Shown here one piece after another: positions 53,451 through 62,838 of a stretch of 64,000 nt of DNA. The notes beneath the pieces are model-generated. The model saw nothing but the letters and a program-made list of their open reading frames with translations. It searched no databases and was not told the DNA's origin. The stretch is from Burkholderiaceae bacterium (GTDB lineage: Bacteria > Pseudomonadota > Gammaproteobacteria > Burkholderiales > Burkholderiaceae): NCBI GenBank assembly GCA_018261955.1, contig JAGTRK010000001.1, forward strand, positions 186,001-250,000. The letters run 5' to 3'. The first letter of the stretch is position 1; every line of letters starts with the position of its first letter. Position numbers and translations under genes: made by a program.

Positions 53451-54227
53451 TTATTTTTCGACGAATGCCCGTTCAATTGCGTAATCCCCTGGTTCGCCCA
53501 TGCGCGGTGATTCTTTAAAGCCCATATCGTTGAGCATGTCGCAGCAGCTTTGCAACATGGAGGGTGAACCACAAATCAGCACTCGGTCGGTCACTGGGTT
53601 CAAGCGTGGCAAACCAATATCATCGGTCAACTTACCGCTGATTAATAAATCGGTCAAACGCCCTTGGTTGTAAAATGGTTCGCGCGTGACCGTCGGATAG
53701 TAAATCAGTTTTTCGCGTACCATTTCGCCAAAAAACTCATTATTGGGCAACTCGTTCATAATAAATTCGTGATAACCCAACTCGCTCACATAGCGCACGC
53801 CGTGAATCAAAATGACTTTTTCGTAACGATCGTACACATCGGGGTCACGGATAATCGACATAAATGGAGCCAAACCCGTACCCGTGGAGAACAGATACAA
53901 ATTTTTACCGGGTAACAAATTGTCTTGTACCAATGTGCCCGTGGCTTTTTTGCTGACAATCACTTCGTCGCCGACTTTGAGGTGCTGCAGTCTGGATGTC
54001 AAAGGACCATTTTGTACTTTAATCGAATAAAATTCCAGTTGATCTTCGTAATTTGGGCTGACGATGGAGTACGCGCGCATCAGTGGTTTGCCATCCACAA
54101 TTAAACCGATCATCACAAATTGACCATTGATAAAGCGCAGACCTGGATCGCGTGTACACGTAAAACTAAACAAAGTATCATTCCAGTGGTGCACACTGGT
54201 GACTTTTTCGTAATAAATATTGGACAT
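53451..54227 (-). CDS. fpr: ferredoxin/flavodoxin-NADP+ reductase
   Basis: FAD enzyme moving electrons between NADPH and ferredoxin or flavodoxin; 258 residues. FAD motif RAYSIVSP (Arg51-Ser54), GxxT/S-type NADP region FSTGTGLAPFMSIIRDP, and VLICGSPSML. It ends AFVEK, the C-terminus of the bacterial subclass I enzymes. I chose ATG at 54227 (MSNIYYEKV); an earlier in-frame start adds ten non-conserved residues. Likely roles are Fe-S or oxidative stress support. Confidence 0.93.
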   Translation of the reverse strand: MSNIYYEKVTSVHHWNDTLFSFTCTRDPGLRFINGQFVMIGLIVDGKPLMRAYSIVSPNYEDQLEFYSIKVQNGPLTSRLQHLKVGDEVIVSKKATGTLVQDNLLPGKNLYLFSTGTGLAPFMSIIRDPDVYDRYEKVILIHGVRYVSELGYHEFIMNELPNNEFFGEMVREKLIYYPTVTREPFYNQGRLTDLLISGKLTDDIGLPRLNPVTDRVLICGSPSMLQSCCDMLNDMGFKESPRMGEPGDYAIERAFVEK

Positions 54228-54355
54228 ACCACTCTCGACAGAAATATGTAAAAGCAATATTCTACTATTTTTGTCAGGTAATTTCTGAGATTTTTTGTGA
54301 TAAGCTTAGATGCGCAAGCCCTATTTATCAATCTGTCAGATTTAACCCATAACCC

Positions 54356-54964
54356 TTATCTGGGCATGGTTTCTATGTAGGCGGCTTGGTTCGCCAACTG
54401 TGTTTCAAAACGTTTTAAGTTCGCAAACTCTGCCCGCCAATCCCAATCGCCCATACGAAAATCGATGAAATTCAACGCGCATTGCAGGGTTAAATCCGCA
54501 ACGCTGTATTGATCGTTTGCCAACCATGTGTGTCTTTCCAAATGCGCATCCAAGATAGCAAAGCAGCGACGTAATTTATCCTTTTGTCGGGCAAACCAAT
54601 CTTGCCACTGCAACGCTGCAGGGCGGATTTGCTCTATGCGGTATTTGACCGATGTGTCAATGATGCCTTCGGCAATCGCTTGCCATTTGAGCACCGCAAG
54701 CCGTTGTGCGATGGTCGCCAATGCGGGTGCGGGTACGAGCCAGTCCAAATACTCGGCAATACTGCGCGAATCGGTCAATATTTCACCCGTGGGCAATAAA
54801 ATACACGGTATTTGTCCGAGTGGATTAAATGCCAAGACTTGCGGCTGCGCGCTCCAAACATCGTCCAAAATAAATTCGTAGGGAATATTTTTCTTTGCCA
54901 ACATGATGCGAATTTTACGAACGTAGGGGCTGGTGTATGAGCCTATGAGTTTGAGGGTTAGCAT
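54356..54964 (-). CDS. glutathione S-transferase family protein
   Basis: 202 residues. N-terminal thioredoxin-like domain LKLIGSYTSPYVRKIRIMLAKKNIPYEF with Ser9/Ser12 near the glutathione site. Cis-proline region GQIPCILLPTGEILTDSRSIAEYLD, then an all-helical C-terminal domain with SVADLTLQCALNFIDFR. The YibF-like subgroup is the closest guess. AAGGAGAA precedes the ATG at 54964. The substrate is unknown. Confidence 0.9.
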   Translation of the reverse strand: MLTLKLIGSYTSPYVRKIRIMLAKKNIPYEFILDDVWSAQPQVLAFNPLGQIPCILLPTGEILTDSRSIAEYLDWLVPAPALATIAQRLAVLKWQAIAEGIIDTSVKYRIEQIRPAALQWQDWFARQKDKLRRCFAILDAHLERHTWLANDQYSVADLTLQCALNFIDFRMGDWDWRAEFANLKRFETQLANQAAYIETMPR

Positions 54965-55069
54965 ATATTCTCCTTTTGACAAGGCGTGGTAAAAACTTTG
55001 GTCTATAATACGCTCGAGTGTGATTTAACTTTTTACAATATGCCCTATTAAACCTTGATGGAGTTCAAA

Positions 55070-55423
55070 ATGCAAATTTTTTCTCATGCGTCAAAATTGG
55101 CAATTGCTTTGACCATTCCCGTGTTGTTCAGCATTGGCTGTACGCAAGAAACTCAAAACCAAATCGGCCGCAGTGTGCAAAACTGGACAGGCACCAATGG
55201 GGTGTTGGAGGTGTATGCGGGGCAAATGGTGGTCAAACGTTTTCTACAGATTGATAAAATGTCCACCGCGATGGGCACGACCGATGGCAAAGACCGTCCG
55301 TACCGTTATGGTTGGGGTGTGATGGATGCCAACCTAAATGGCGTGGTCGACCCGACCGAGAAAAAAGTATATTTTGAAGTCAGTGATTATTCAACACCGT
55401 ATGTGTTTTACTCATCACCCTGA
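55070..55423 (+). CDS. small lipoprotein of unknown function
   Basis: 117 residues. The signal segment ends LFSIGC, so Cys24 is the probable lipidation site. The mature part includes VLEVYAGQMVVKRFLQIDKMSTAMGTTDGKDRPYRYGWGVMDANLNGVVDPTEKKVYFEVSDY, with a DANLNGVVD stretch that could be an EF-hand-like calcium loop. I do not recognise a family. The start at 55070 has GGAG 6 bp upstream. It is followed by its own terminator. Confidence 0.8.
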   Translation: MQIFSHASKLAIALTIPVLFSIGCTQETQNQIGRSVQNWTGTNGVLEVYAGQMVVKRFLQIDKMSTAMGTTDGKDRPYRYGWGVMDANLNGVVDPTEKKVYFEVSDYSTPYVFYSSP

Positions 55424-55521
55424 CAGCGCGTCTATGCGACACCCACATAAAACCATTTTGAAAAGTGGGTATTGAAAGTCAGTCAACATTTGCGCGCTTT
55501 TGTATTTTTTATCAAAAACTC

Positions 55522-55555
55522 TCCCCGCCTATCCATCAACAGGCGGGGATTTTTA
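55522..55555 (+). terminator. terminator after the small lipoprotein gene
   Basis: Perfect 9-bp stem TCCCCGCCT/AGGCGGGGA, 10-nt loop, T run. Confidence 0.9.
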
Positions 55556-55670
55556 TATTAAAAATATCAATAAAATTATCAGATTAAATTCGTTTTGATT
55601 ATAAAGAAAATGCGTTACAATCGCGCCATCAGTTCAAATTTCGCCATTTATTTAAAAACAAAGGATTACC

Positions 55671-56942
55671 ATGAAAGCAGAAACTTTAGCCGTACACGCA
55701 GGCTACAGCCCCGACCCCACGACCAAGGCAGTTGCAGTGCCGATTTATCAAACCACCTCGTATGCATTTGACAACACCCAGCATGGCGCGGATTTGTTTG
55801 ACCTCAAAGTTCAGGGCAATATTTATACACGCATCATGAACCCGACCACAGCGGTGCTTGAAGAGCGCGTGGCGCAACTCGAAGGTGGCATCGGTGCGCT
55901 TGCGCTCGCATCGGGCATGGCGGCGATTACCTACGCGATACAAACCATCGCTCAGGCAGGTGACAACATTGTTTCAGTATCAACCCTATATGGTGGAACG
56001 TATAATTTGTTTGCGCACACTTTGCCCAAACAAGGCATTGAAGTGCGCTTTTTTGACTATCGCGACCCCAGCGCGCTCGAAAAATTAATTGATGATAAAA
56101 CCAAACTCGTGTTTGCCGAGAGCATTGGCAATCCATTGGGCAACGTGATTGACTTAGACGCCATCAGCGCGATTGCGCACAAGCATGGTGTGCCTGTCGT
56201 GGTCGACAACACCGTTGCCACACCGATATTGCTGCGCCCCTTCGAGCATGGCGCGGACATTGTGGTGCATTCATTGACCAAATACATTGGTGGTCATGGC
56301 AACAGCATCGGTGGCGTGATTGTCGATAGTGGCAAATTCCCGTGGGGCGCGCACAAAGAGCGTTTCGCTGTTTTGAACACACCCGACCCCAGTTATCACG
56401 GTGTGAACTATGTTGAAGCACTTGGCGCGGCGGCGTATATTGCTCGCGCACGCGTCGTGCCACTGCGCAACACAGGCGCGGCACTCTCGCCGTTTAACGC
56501 ATTTTTAATTTTGCAGGGGATTGAAACCTTGCCTTTGCGCATGGAACGCCACTGCGAAAACGCACTCAAAGTGGCGCAATATTTAGAGCGACATCCCAAG
56601 GTTAAATGGGTCAATTACGGTGGCTTGAGTACGCATCCACAGCACGCTTTGGTGCAAAAATACTTGGGCGGCAAAGCCTCTGGTATTTTGTCCTTTGGTG
56701 TGCAAGGCGGCGCAGAAGCGGGCGCGCGTTTTATCGACGCACTGCAATTGATTACCCGATTGGTGAATATTGGCGATGCGAAAAGCTTGGCGTGTCACCC
56801 TGCATCGACCACCCACCGCCAACTCAACACCGAAGAACTCGCATCCGCAGGCGTGTCGGAGGACATGGTGCGCTTGTCGGTGGGGATTGAGCATGTCGAT
56901 GATATTATTGCCGATATTGAGCAAGCACTGGCCGTTGATTAA
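55671..56942 (+). CDS. metY: O-acetylhomoserine sulfhydrylase
   Basis: PLP enzyme making homocysteine from O-acetylhomoserine and sulfide; 423 residues. Sequence features are of the MetY branch of the Cys/Met metabolism family: [53 protein letters not shown], and PLP Lys204 in [15 protein letters not shown]. Methionine gamma-lyase is the alternative, but length and the [14 protein letters not shown] region favour MetY. No riboswitch-like leader is visible in the 50 bp upstream. Confidence 0.93.
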   Translation: MKAETLAVHAGYSPDPTTKAVAVPIYQTTSYAFDNTQHGADLFDLKVQGNIYTRIMNPTTAVLEERVAQLEGGIGALALASGMAAITYAIQTIAQAGDNIVSVSTLYGGTYNLFAHTLPKQGIEVRFFDYRDPSALEKLIDDKTKLVFAESIGNPLGNVIDLDAISAIAHKHGVPVVVDNTVATPILLRPFEHGADIVVHSLTKYIGGHGNSIGGVIVDSGKFPWGAHKERFAVLNTPDPSYHGVNYVEALGAAAYIARARVVPLRNTGAALSPFNAFLILQGIETLPLRMERHCENALKVAQYLERHPKVKWVNYGGLSTHPQHALVQKYLGGKASGILSFGVQGGAEAGARFIDALQLITRLVNIGDAKSLACHPASTTHRQLNTEELASAGVSEDMVRLSVGIEHVDDIIADIEQALAVD

Positions 56943-56972
56943 CACCCGCTATAAATTCACAAATAAGCACAA

Positions 56973-57014
56973 CAGCCCTGTCGATGTACATTGTGACAGG
57001 GCTGAATGTTTTTT
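56973..57014 (+). terminator. terminator after metY
   Basis: AGCCCTGTC/GACAGGGCT stem with a 12-nt loop, followed by GAATG and TTTTTT. Confidence 0.8.
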
Positions 57015-57117
57015 GCGTGCAAAAAATTCGCGTTTTGTTTCCTCCTGCTTTTTTTCAGTGAACTTGATTCATAAAAAAAACATCAACACGCTTTAGAAAA
57101 AGTGATTGATTCATACC

Positions 57118-57146
57118 TTGATAACGACCGAATATATTCTTATACT
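57118..57146 (+). promoter_or_regulatory. promoter of the octaheme cytochrome operon
   Basis: TTGATA (57118-57123), 17-bp spacer, TATACT (57141-57146); a good sigma-70 type match, giving a leader of about 110 nt. Confidence 0.7.
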
Positions 57147-57265
57147 GACTTTGTATTTACTTCTTGTTAGAATACACAAACTTTTCAAACAGTACTGAAA
57201 ATACAGTTTTTAAACTTGCAAAAGGGCGTGCAGACAGCCCAAATCAGGGTAACAGGGGAATGACG

Positions 57266-58975
57266 ATGAATCATAACAACACCGCTCTAAAACCATCTCG
57301 TTTATGGCGAGTCAAGCGACATTGGTCTTTGGTGTTGATGTTGCTTGTCCTGCCATTTGCAGTGGCAATGGCAGAGCCCAACAAAAACAGCACCACCGAC
57401 CACAGCACGTTCAAGCAATTGCAAGGGCCTTTTAAATCCGCAGAAGAAGTGACCAAGGTGTGCTTGACTTGTCACACGGAAGCGGCCAAACAGCTCATGG
57501 ATACTCGCCATTGGACGTGGGAGTATAAAAATCCGAAAGATGGCAAAACCATTGGTAAAAGAACCATGCTCAATGGTTTTTGTATTGGTGACAAATCCAA
57601 TCAAGGTTTTTGTAATGCTTGTCATATCGGTTATGGTTGGAAAGACGACACCTTCGATTTTAAAGCGCAAGAAAAAGTTGATTGCTTGGTCTGTCATAAC
57701 AAAGGTGGTTACGTCAAACCATTGGGGAATGCGGGTTATCCGCGCATGGAACGTGAAGAGTCGCCAGCGGGCTCAGGCAAATTTCTTGAGCCTGTTGATT
57801 TGGCTAAAGTTGCGCAAACCATTGGCAAAACCAGCACCAAAACCTGTGGTACGTGTCATTACAACGGTGGTGGTGGCGATGGCGTGAAGCACGGTGATTT
57901 GGATTCGTCGCTCAACAAAGCACCCAAAGATTTGGATGTACACATGGCGGCGAAAGATGTCGGTGGTCAAGGATTTACTTGTGCCACCTGCCATAAATCC
58001 GAAGGACATAAAATTGCAGGCTCACGCATCAGCATGACCGCCTCCGACCCGCATGGCGCGATGATTCGTGGTGCAGCGATGGGGACTCGCAATCCTGCGA
58101 CCTGCCAATCGTGCCACGGCGATAAACCGCACAAACAAGGCCTATTGCGCGTGAATTTACTCAACGCCCACACCGATAAATTGGCGTGTCAATCCTGTCA
58201 TATTCCTGCATTTGCGCGCGGTGGGGTCGGCACCAAGATGGAGTGGGATTGGTCTAAAGCGGGCGAAAATACAGGGTATGGGCAACAGGTCACACGTAAA
58301 GACGCGCATGGGCATGTGGTTTATGACGGACGCAAGGGCTCGTTTGTCTATGGTGAGAATGTCACGCCTGAGTACCTGTGGTTCAATGGTGAAACCTCGT
58401 GGTTGACTCAAGACGACAAAATTGATCCGTCCAAAACCGTCGCAATCAACACCTACTACGGCGACCCCAATGATGGCAAATCACGTATTTGGCCTATCAA
58501 ACGTTTCAAAGGCAAACAACCCTACGATACTGAATACAATATATTGCTCGTGCCCCACACAGCGGTGAAGGATGACACTGCTTTTTGGTATAACTTCGAT
58601 TGGCAAAAGTCATTGACCACGGGCGCACAAGCTACGGGAAAGCCTTATAGTGGCAAATATGGTTTTGTGAATACTGAAATGCTGTGGCCGATTACACACA
58701 TGGTTGCGCCGAAGGAAAAAGCCGTCTCCTGCGTGCAATGCCACAGCAATGCCAATGGCAAATCAGATACAGCCAATCATGGCGATAATCCTGAAGTACG
58801 TGGGCGTTTGGCGAATATCACCAAGGGCGTGTATATGCCAGGACGCGCTCAGGATCATTTAAGTGTATTGGAAATTTTAGGTTGGTTGGGTGTTTTGGGA
58901 GCGATTGCCTTTGTCATCGTCCACACCATTGGTCGCGTGATGACACGCAAAACCCATCAAAAATCCAGCGACTAA
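57266..58975 (+). CDS. octaheme c-type cytochrome (tetrathionate reductase-like)
   Basis: 569 residues. Cleavable signal (LVLMLLVLPFAVAMAEP). Eight CxxCH heme sites at residues 66, 116, 140, 194, 239, 280, 308 and 489. The long gap before the eighth heme and CLTCHTEAAKQLMDTRHW match the octaheme tetrathionate reductase (OTR) family, periplasmic enzymes that reduce tetrathionate, nitrite or hydroxylamine in vitro. A C-terminal membrane helix (LGWLGVLGAIAFVIVHTI) anchors it, unlike the soluble Shewanella OTR. ATG 57266 has AGGGGA 6 bp upstream. The cytochrome b gene next door would supply quinol electrons. Confidence 0.92.
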   Translation: MNHNNTALKPSRLWRVKRHWSLVLMLLVLPFAVAMAEPNKNSTTDHSTFKQLQGPFKSAEEVTKVCLTCHTEAAKQLMDTRHWTWEYKNPKDGKTIGKRTMLNGFCIGDKSNQGFCNACHIGYGWKDDTFDFKAQEKVDCLVCHNKGGYVKPLGNAGYPRMEREESPAGSGKFLEPVDLAKVAQTIGKTSTKTCGTCHYNGGGGDGVKHGDLDSSLNKAPKDLDVHMAAKDVGGQGFTCATCHKSEGHKIAGSRISMTASDPHGAMIRGAAMGTRNPATCQSCHGDKPHKQGLLRVNLLNAHTDKLACQSCHIPAFARGGVGTKMEWDWSKAGENTGYGQQVTRKDAHGHVVYDGRKGSFVYGENVTPEYLWFNGETSWLTQDDKIDPSKTVAINTYYGDPNDGKSRIWPIKRFKGKQPYDTEYNILLVPHTAVKDDTAFWYNFDWQKSLTTGAQATGKPYSGKYGFVNTEMLWPITHMVAPKEKAVSCVQCHSNANGKSDTANHGDNPEVRGRLANITKGVYMPGRAQDHLSVLEILGWLGVLGAIAFVIVHTIGRVMTRKTHQKSSD

Positions 58976-58985
58976 GGAGAACACC

Positions 58986-59630
58986 ATGTCGGAATACAAA
59001 TTAGAACGCGGTCACCAAGACCACAAAGGACGTATTTATCTGTATAAAAAATATGAGCGTTTTTGGCATTGGTCGCAGGCATTTTTGGTGATATTCATGC
59101 TGCTCACGGGCTTTGAAATTCATGGTACTTACACTTTGTTCGGCTTTGGTAAGGCGGTGAGTTTGCATACCTTGTCTGCGTGGGCATTGTTGTTGCTGTG
59201 GTTCATCACGATTTTTTGGCAATTCACCACGGGTGAATGGCGACAATATTTACCCCGCGTCAAAGCCAGTATAGTAATGGTGCGTTACTATGCGATTGGC
59301 ATGTTTCGCGGCGAGCCAAACCCGTATCATAAAACCGCCGATGCCAAACACAATCCATTGCAAGGGTTGGCGTATTTGGGCTTACTGCAAATTGTCTCAC
59401 CTGTGATTTGGATTTCGGGTTTGTTTTATCTGTTTTATGCGTACTGGTCGCCCAGTATGAAAGCCGTTATGTCATTGCAATGGGTGGCTTGGGCGCACAC
59501 TGCAGGTGCGTTTATGATGCTGATTTTTTTCATCGTGCATGTGTATTTGACGACCACGGGACACACACCCTTGGCGCATATTAAAACCATGATTACAGGT
59601 TGGGAAGACGAAGAGCCCGAAAAGCATTGA
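58986..59630 (+). CDS. cytochrome b-type membrane subunit
   Basis: 214 residues, four hydrophobic helices, with heme-ligand candidates His28, His61, His171 and His185 placed as in cytochrome b561/DUF4405-like di-heme proteins (KKYERFWHWSQAFLVIF, VSLHTLSAWALL, WAHTAGAFMMLIFFIVHVYL). AAGGAGAACACC precedes the ATG, 10 bp after the octaheme cytochrome. Likely role: quinol dehydrogenase module passing electrons to the octaheme partner. Confidence 0.88.
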   Translation: MSEYKLERGHQDHKGRIYLYKKYERFWHWSQAFLVIFMLLTGFEIHGTYTLFGFGKAVSLHTLSAWALLLLWFITIFWQFTTGEWRQYLPRVKASIVMVRYYAIGMFRGEPNPYHKTADAKHNPLQGLAYLGLLQIVSPVIWISGLFYLFYAYWSPSMKAVMSLQWVAWAHTAGAFMMLIFFIVHVYLTTTGHTPLAHIKTMITGWEDEEPEKH

Positions 59631-59673
59631 TGGCGGATACCCATGGATGTATCGGTTTGATGGGTGGGCAAGG

Positions 59674-59696
59674 GTGGGCAAGTACGACTTGCCCAC
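59674..59696. repeat. GTGGGCAAGT palindrome
   Basis: GTGGGCAAGT-ACG-ACTTGCCCAC is a perfect 10-bp stem with a 3-nt loop. It is preceded by two direct GGGTGGGCAA copies (59662 and 59672). It resembles the palindromes at 34274 and 21758. Confidence 0.6.
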
Positions 59697-59784
59697 TTCG
59701 CACTTGGTTTTCAATGAAATGCAAACCTTTAAGCAACCACAAGCGTCATAGTAAAATATTGTTTTAATGATTTCAGAGGTTGAT

Positions 59785-60753
59785 ATGTCGGCTGAACACT
59801 CTCGTTTAGAACACTTTCCCATTCCTTTATTTGCCAGCGTCATGGGCTTGGGTGGGTATACTTTGGCGACCAAAGCGGCGGGGATGCCTGTCTTGACGCT
59901 TTTAATGACATTGGTATCCACGTTGGTCTTGGTTTTGGTGAGCGTGACTTATCTATTAAAATTCATGCGTTATCCCAATGCCGTCAAACACGAGTTCAAT
60001 CACCCTGTGCGCCACGCGTTTTTCCCTGCAATTTCCATTGGCTTGATTATTATGGCAGAGGTATATTTTCCATACGCGCCCATGTTGTCCAAAGTCATGT
60101 GGGTGGTGGGTGCGTCCATGCAATTTTTATTCACCATTCACATTTTGACCACGTGGATGTTTCACGATAAATTTGACATCACAATGATGACCCCTGCTTG
60201 GTTCATCCCTGTGGTTGGCAATGTGCTCGTGCCCGTCTCAGGGGTTCACCATGCACCTGTTGAAATGCTCTGGTTCTTTTTGAGTTATGGTCTGTTTTTT
60301 TGGGTGGTGTTGCAAACCATCATCATGTACCGCGTAATTTTTCATGCACCCATCCCAGCCAAACTTTTACCTACTTTGTTTATCATGATTGCGCCGCCTG
60401 CAGTGAGTTTTATCGCTTATGTCAAACTCACCCAAGGCATGGAAGCAGGCATTGATCATTTCGCTTGGTTTTTATACTACGTGGCGATTTTTATGACGGC
60501 CATGCTGTTGTACCGCGTGAAAAAATTCATCATCTTGCAATTTGCTTTGCCTTGGTGGGCGTATTCCTTCCCGCTCGCAGCCATCACGATTGCATCGTTT
60601 ATGATGGCGCAAGCGATGCACAGCAGTTCGATGCACGCGGTATTTGTGGTAATCGCATGGGTTTTATTTGTGTTGGTGTCTTGTGTGATTGCACTGCTGG
60701 TTTATAAAACCATTCGTGCGATGTTCGCTGGAAAAATTTGTGTGCCTGAATAA
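59785..60753 (+). CDS. SLAC1 / TehA-type (TDT family) anion channel
   Basis: 322 residues with about ten membrane helices, TDT/SLAC1 family: FPIPLFASVMGLGGYTLA and HEFNHPVRHAFFPAISIGLIIM near the N-terminus, and the VHHAPVEMLWFFLSYG region. Relatives carry tellurite resistance (TehA), malate, sulfite (Ssu1) or chloride/nitrate. Beside the octaheme cytochrome, an anion such as sulfite or nitrite is plausible. ATG 59785 behind AGAGG is preferred to 59767. Confidence 0.88.
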   Translation: MSAEHSRLEHFPIPLFASVMGLGGYTLATKAAGMPVLTLLMTLVSTLVLVLVSVTYLLKFMRYPNAVKHEFNHPVRHAFFPAISIGLIIMAEVYFPYAPMLSKVMWVVGASMQFLFTIHILTTWMFHDKFDITMMTPAWFIPVVGNVLVPVSGVHHAPVEMLWFFLSYGLFFWVVLQTIIMYRVIFHAPIPAKLLPTLFIMIAPPAVSFIAYVKLTQGMEAGIDHFAWFLYYVAIFMTAMLLYRVKKFIILQFALPWWAYSFPLAAITIASFMMAQAMHSSSMHAVFVVIAWVLFVLVSCVIALLVYKTIRAMFAGKICVPE

Positions 60754-60831
60754 ATATTCTAAACCGTTCGGTGTCATACCTTCACGAATCATGCAGCCCA
60801 CGCGTAATCATCATTGATAGGAAACCCCACA

Positions 60832-62838
60832 TTGAAATTTTTGAAACAACTTTGGGATTTCATCGGCTCCATGCGTTTCGCGGTGAGTATGTTGACCGTC
60901 GTCGCCATTGCCAGTGCAATTGGCACACTGTTAAAGCAAAATGAGCCCTACATCAATTACACCAATCAATTTGGTGATTTTTGGGCAAAGATTTTTGTGC
61001 GCATCGGTTTGGACGATGTGTACAACCAGTCGTGGTTCTTGGGTTTGTTGGTTTTTTTACTGTTGTCAACCAGCATTTGCCTGATTCGCAATACGCCAAA
61101 AATGCTGCGCGAGATGCGCAGTTTCAAACAACACAACCGCACCCGTAGTTTATTGCATTTGCCTGAGCACGCGCAGTGGCACAGCAATGTTGATGGCGAA
61201 GTTTTGACCGCACAGTGTGCCCAAACCTTCGAGCAATTGGGTTATCAGATACGCGCAGCGCAAGAGACGATAGACGGGCGCACACATATTTATTTTTCGG
61301 CGAAACGCGGACGTTTCAACCGTTTGGGTTATATTTTGACGCATTTGGCGATTATTGTGATTTGCTTGGGTGGGCTGATGGATTCCGAACTGTCCATCCG
61401 AGCGCAGGTTTGGTTTTTTGGCAAACAGCCTTTGGCTCTGCCTGCGCTGCAAGTGCCCGAGTCGGCGACTTTAAAACCCGACACCTTAAGTTATCGTGGC
61501 AACATCAGCATTCCCGAAGGGCAAACGGTGGATTATGTCGCACTCTACACCGATGCCAATCATGTGTTGGTGCAGAACCTGCCATTTGACATCACCCTCA
61601 ATCGTTTCATTGTGGATTATTACAGCACGGGCATGCCCAAACGCTTTGCCTCTGAAGTCACCGTGACCGATAAAGACAACGGCAAGCAGTTCCAGCAAAC
61701 CATCGAAGTCAATCACCCCTTGCGCTACAAAGGTGTGGCGGTGTATCAATCGAGTTTCGGTGATGGCGGTTCAAAATTCAAACTGGCGATTCATCCTTTG
61801 CGCGATGCGAACTTGCCCGTATTGCGCAAAGACGCGAGCATGTTGGATGACCAGACGTTAACGATTGACAACGAACCATACCAAATCGAATGGCGTGATT
61901 TCAAACCGATTAACGTTGAAGACATGCGTGAGGACCACAAACAAGACAATGGTTTTGCCGATGCACTCAACCCCAAAGGTGCGCGCAAAGATTTCCAAAA
62001 CATTGGTGCAATGCTCAATTTTGTTTTGCGCGATTCCAAAGGTGGTGCAACCGAGTATCGCAACTACATGTCGCCGATTATGATAAACGGCGCAGCGTTT
62101 TTCGTCAGTATGCAGCGCAACGATTTGCAAAACAATTTTACCAACTGGCACATTCCCGCCGATGCAGATGCCAGCATCAACGACTACATGCGCATCCAAA
62201 CGGGCATACACGATGAGGCGATTGTGCTTCAAGCACTCAACCGCTTGGCAAACGCACGCCCCCTCAAGTCCAACGAACGCGCAGACTATATCAAAAATGC
62301 GAGTGCCATCATGCAGTTGTTTCGCGAAGGTGGACTCACAGCCATCTCCGACAAACTGGGTGAATTGCCTGAAATCGAACAAGAGCGCATGTGGCAGAGT
62401 GTCACAGGTTTGATTCACACCATGACGAGCCATATTCTCGACCTACAACGTGAGCAAGCGCAACTCGCGCCGCGTGTGGACAACGAGCAAACCCAGCGGT
62501 TTATTGACGACAGCATCAATGGCTACACCCAAGGCATTCAGTATCCAGCGCCGTTTTATCTTGAATTGGAACGTTTCATCGAAATCAAATCGTCGGAGTT
62601 GCAGGTCACACGTTCACCTGGGCAATGGTGGGTTTATCTCGGTTCGCTGATGTTGGTGTTGGGCACACTTGCGATGGCGTTTATCCGTGAACGTCGGGTG
62701 TGGCTGCACATCACCCCTGATACCACGGGCAACACCCTCACGCTGGCGATGAGCAGCACGCGCAGAACTTATGATTATCGGGCGCATTGGCACACACTGC
62801 AAGCGCGTTTGCAAGCCGTTACAAGCGAAAACCCGTAA
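60832..62838 (+). CDS. resB: ResB / Ccs1 cytochrome c biogenesis protein
   Basis: 668 residues. ResB-type system II cytochrome c maturation factor: N-terminal LWDFIGSMRFAVSMLTVVAIASAIGTLLKQ, NQSWFLGLLVFLLLSTSICLIRNTPKMLREM, a large periplasmic domain with ECLITH-like NRLGYILTHLAIIVICLGGLMDS, and C-terminal SPGQWWVYLGSLMLVLGTLAMAFIRERRVW. A TTG start at 60832 has AGGA upstream; TTG at 60814 is possible. The heme-handling partner CcsA is not adjacent. Its place beside an eight-heme cytochrome fits. Confidence 0.9.
   Translation: MKFLKQLWDFIGSMRFAVSMLTVVAIASAIGTLLKQNEPYINYTNQFGDFWAKIFVRIGLDDVYNQSWFLGLLVFLLLSTSICLIRNTPKMLREMRSFKQHNRTRSLLHLPEHAQWHSNVDGEVLTAQCAQTFEQLGYQIRAAQETIDGRTHIYFSAKRGRFNRLGYILTHLAIIVICLGGLMDSELSIRAQVWFFGKQPLALPALQVPESATLKPDTLSYRGNISIPEGQTVDYVALYTDANHVLVQNLPFDITLNRFIVDYYSTGMPKRFASEVTVTDKDNGKQFQQTIEVNHPLRYKGVAVYQSSFGDGGSKFKLAIHPLRDANLPVLRKDASMLDDQTLTIDNEPYQIEWRDFKPINVEDMREDHKQDNGFADALNPKGARKDFQNIGAMLNFVLRDSKGGATEYRNYMSPIMINGAAFFVSMQRNDLQNNFTNWHIPADADASINDYMRIQTGIHDEAIVLQALNRLANARPLKSNERADYIKNASAIMQLFREGGLTAISDKLGELPEIEQERMWQSVTGLIHTMTSHILDLQREQAQLAPRVDNEQTQRFIDDSINGYTQGIQYPAPFYLELERFIEIKSSELQVTRSPGQWWVYLGSLMLVLGTLAMAFIRERRVWLHITPDTTGNTLTLAMSSTRRTYDYRAHWHTLQARLQAVTSENP

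Larger units (their letters stand above)
56943..57265. other. metY-octaheme cytochrome intergenic region
   Basis: About 320 bp. Contains the metY terminator and the promoter at 57118; a long A/T-rich leader precedes the cytochrome. No FNR-type palindrome (TTGAT-N4-ATCAA) could be found. Confidence 0.5.

Noticed and set aside
55425-55670. SAM or SAH riboswitch before metY
   Set aside because: The only strong hairpin is the terminator of the preceding gene; the remaining leader is too short and shows no conserved riboswitch core.
57060-57125. FNR-like site upstream of the octaheme cytochrome
   Set aside because: TTGAT occurs three times, but no TTGAT-N4-ATCAA palindrome is present; the nearest ATCAA is at the wrong spacing.
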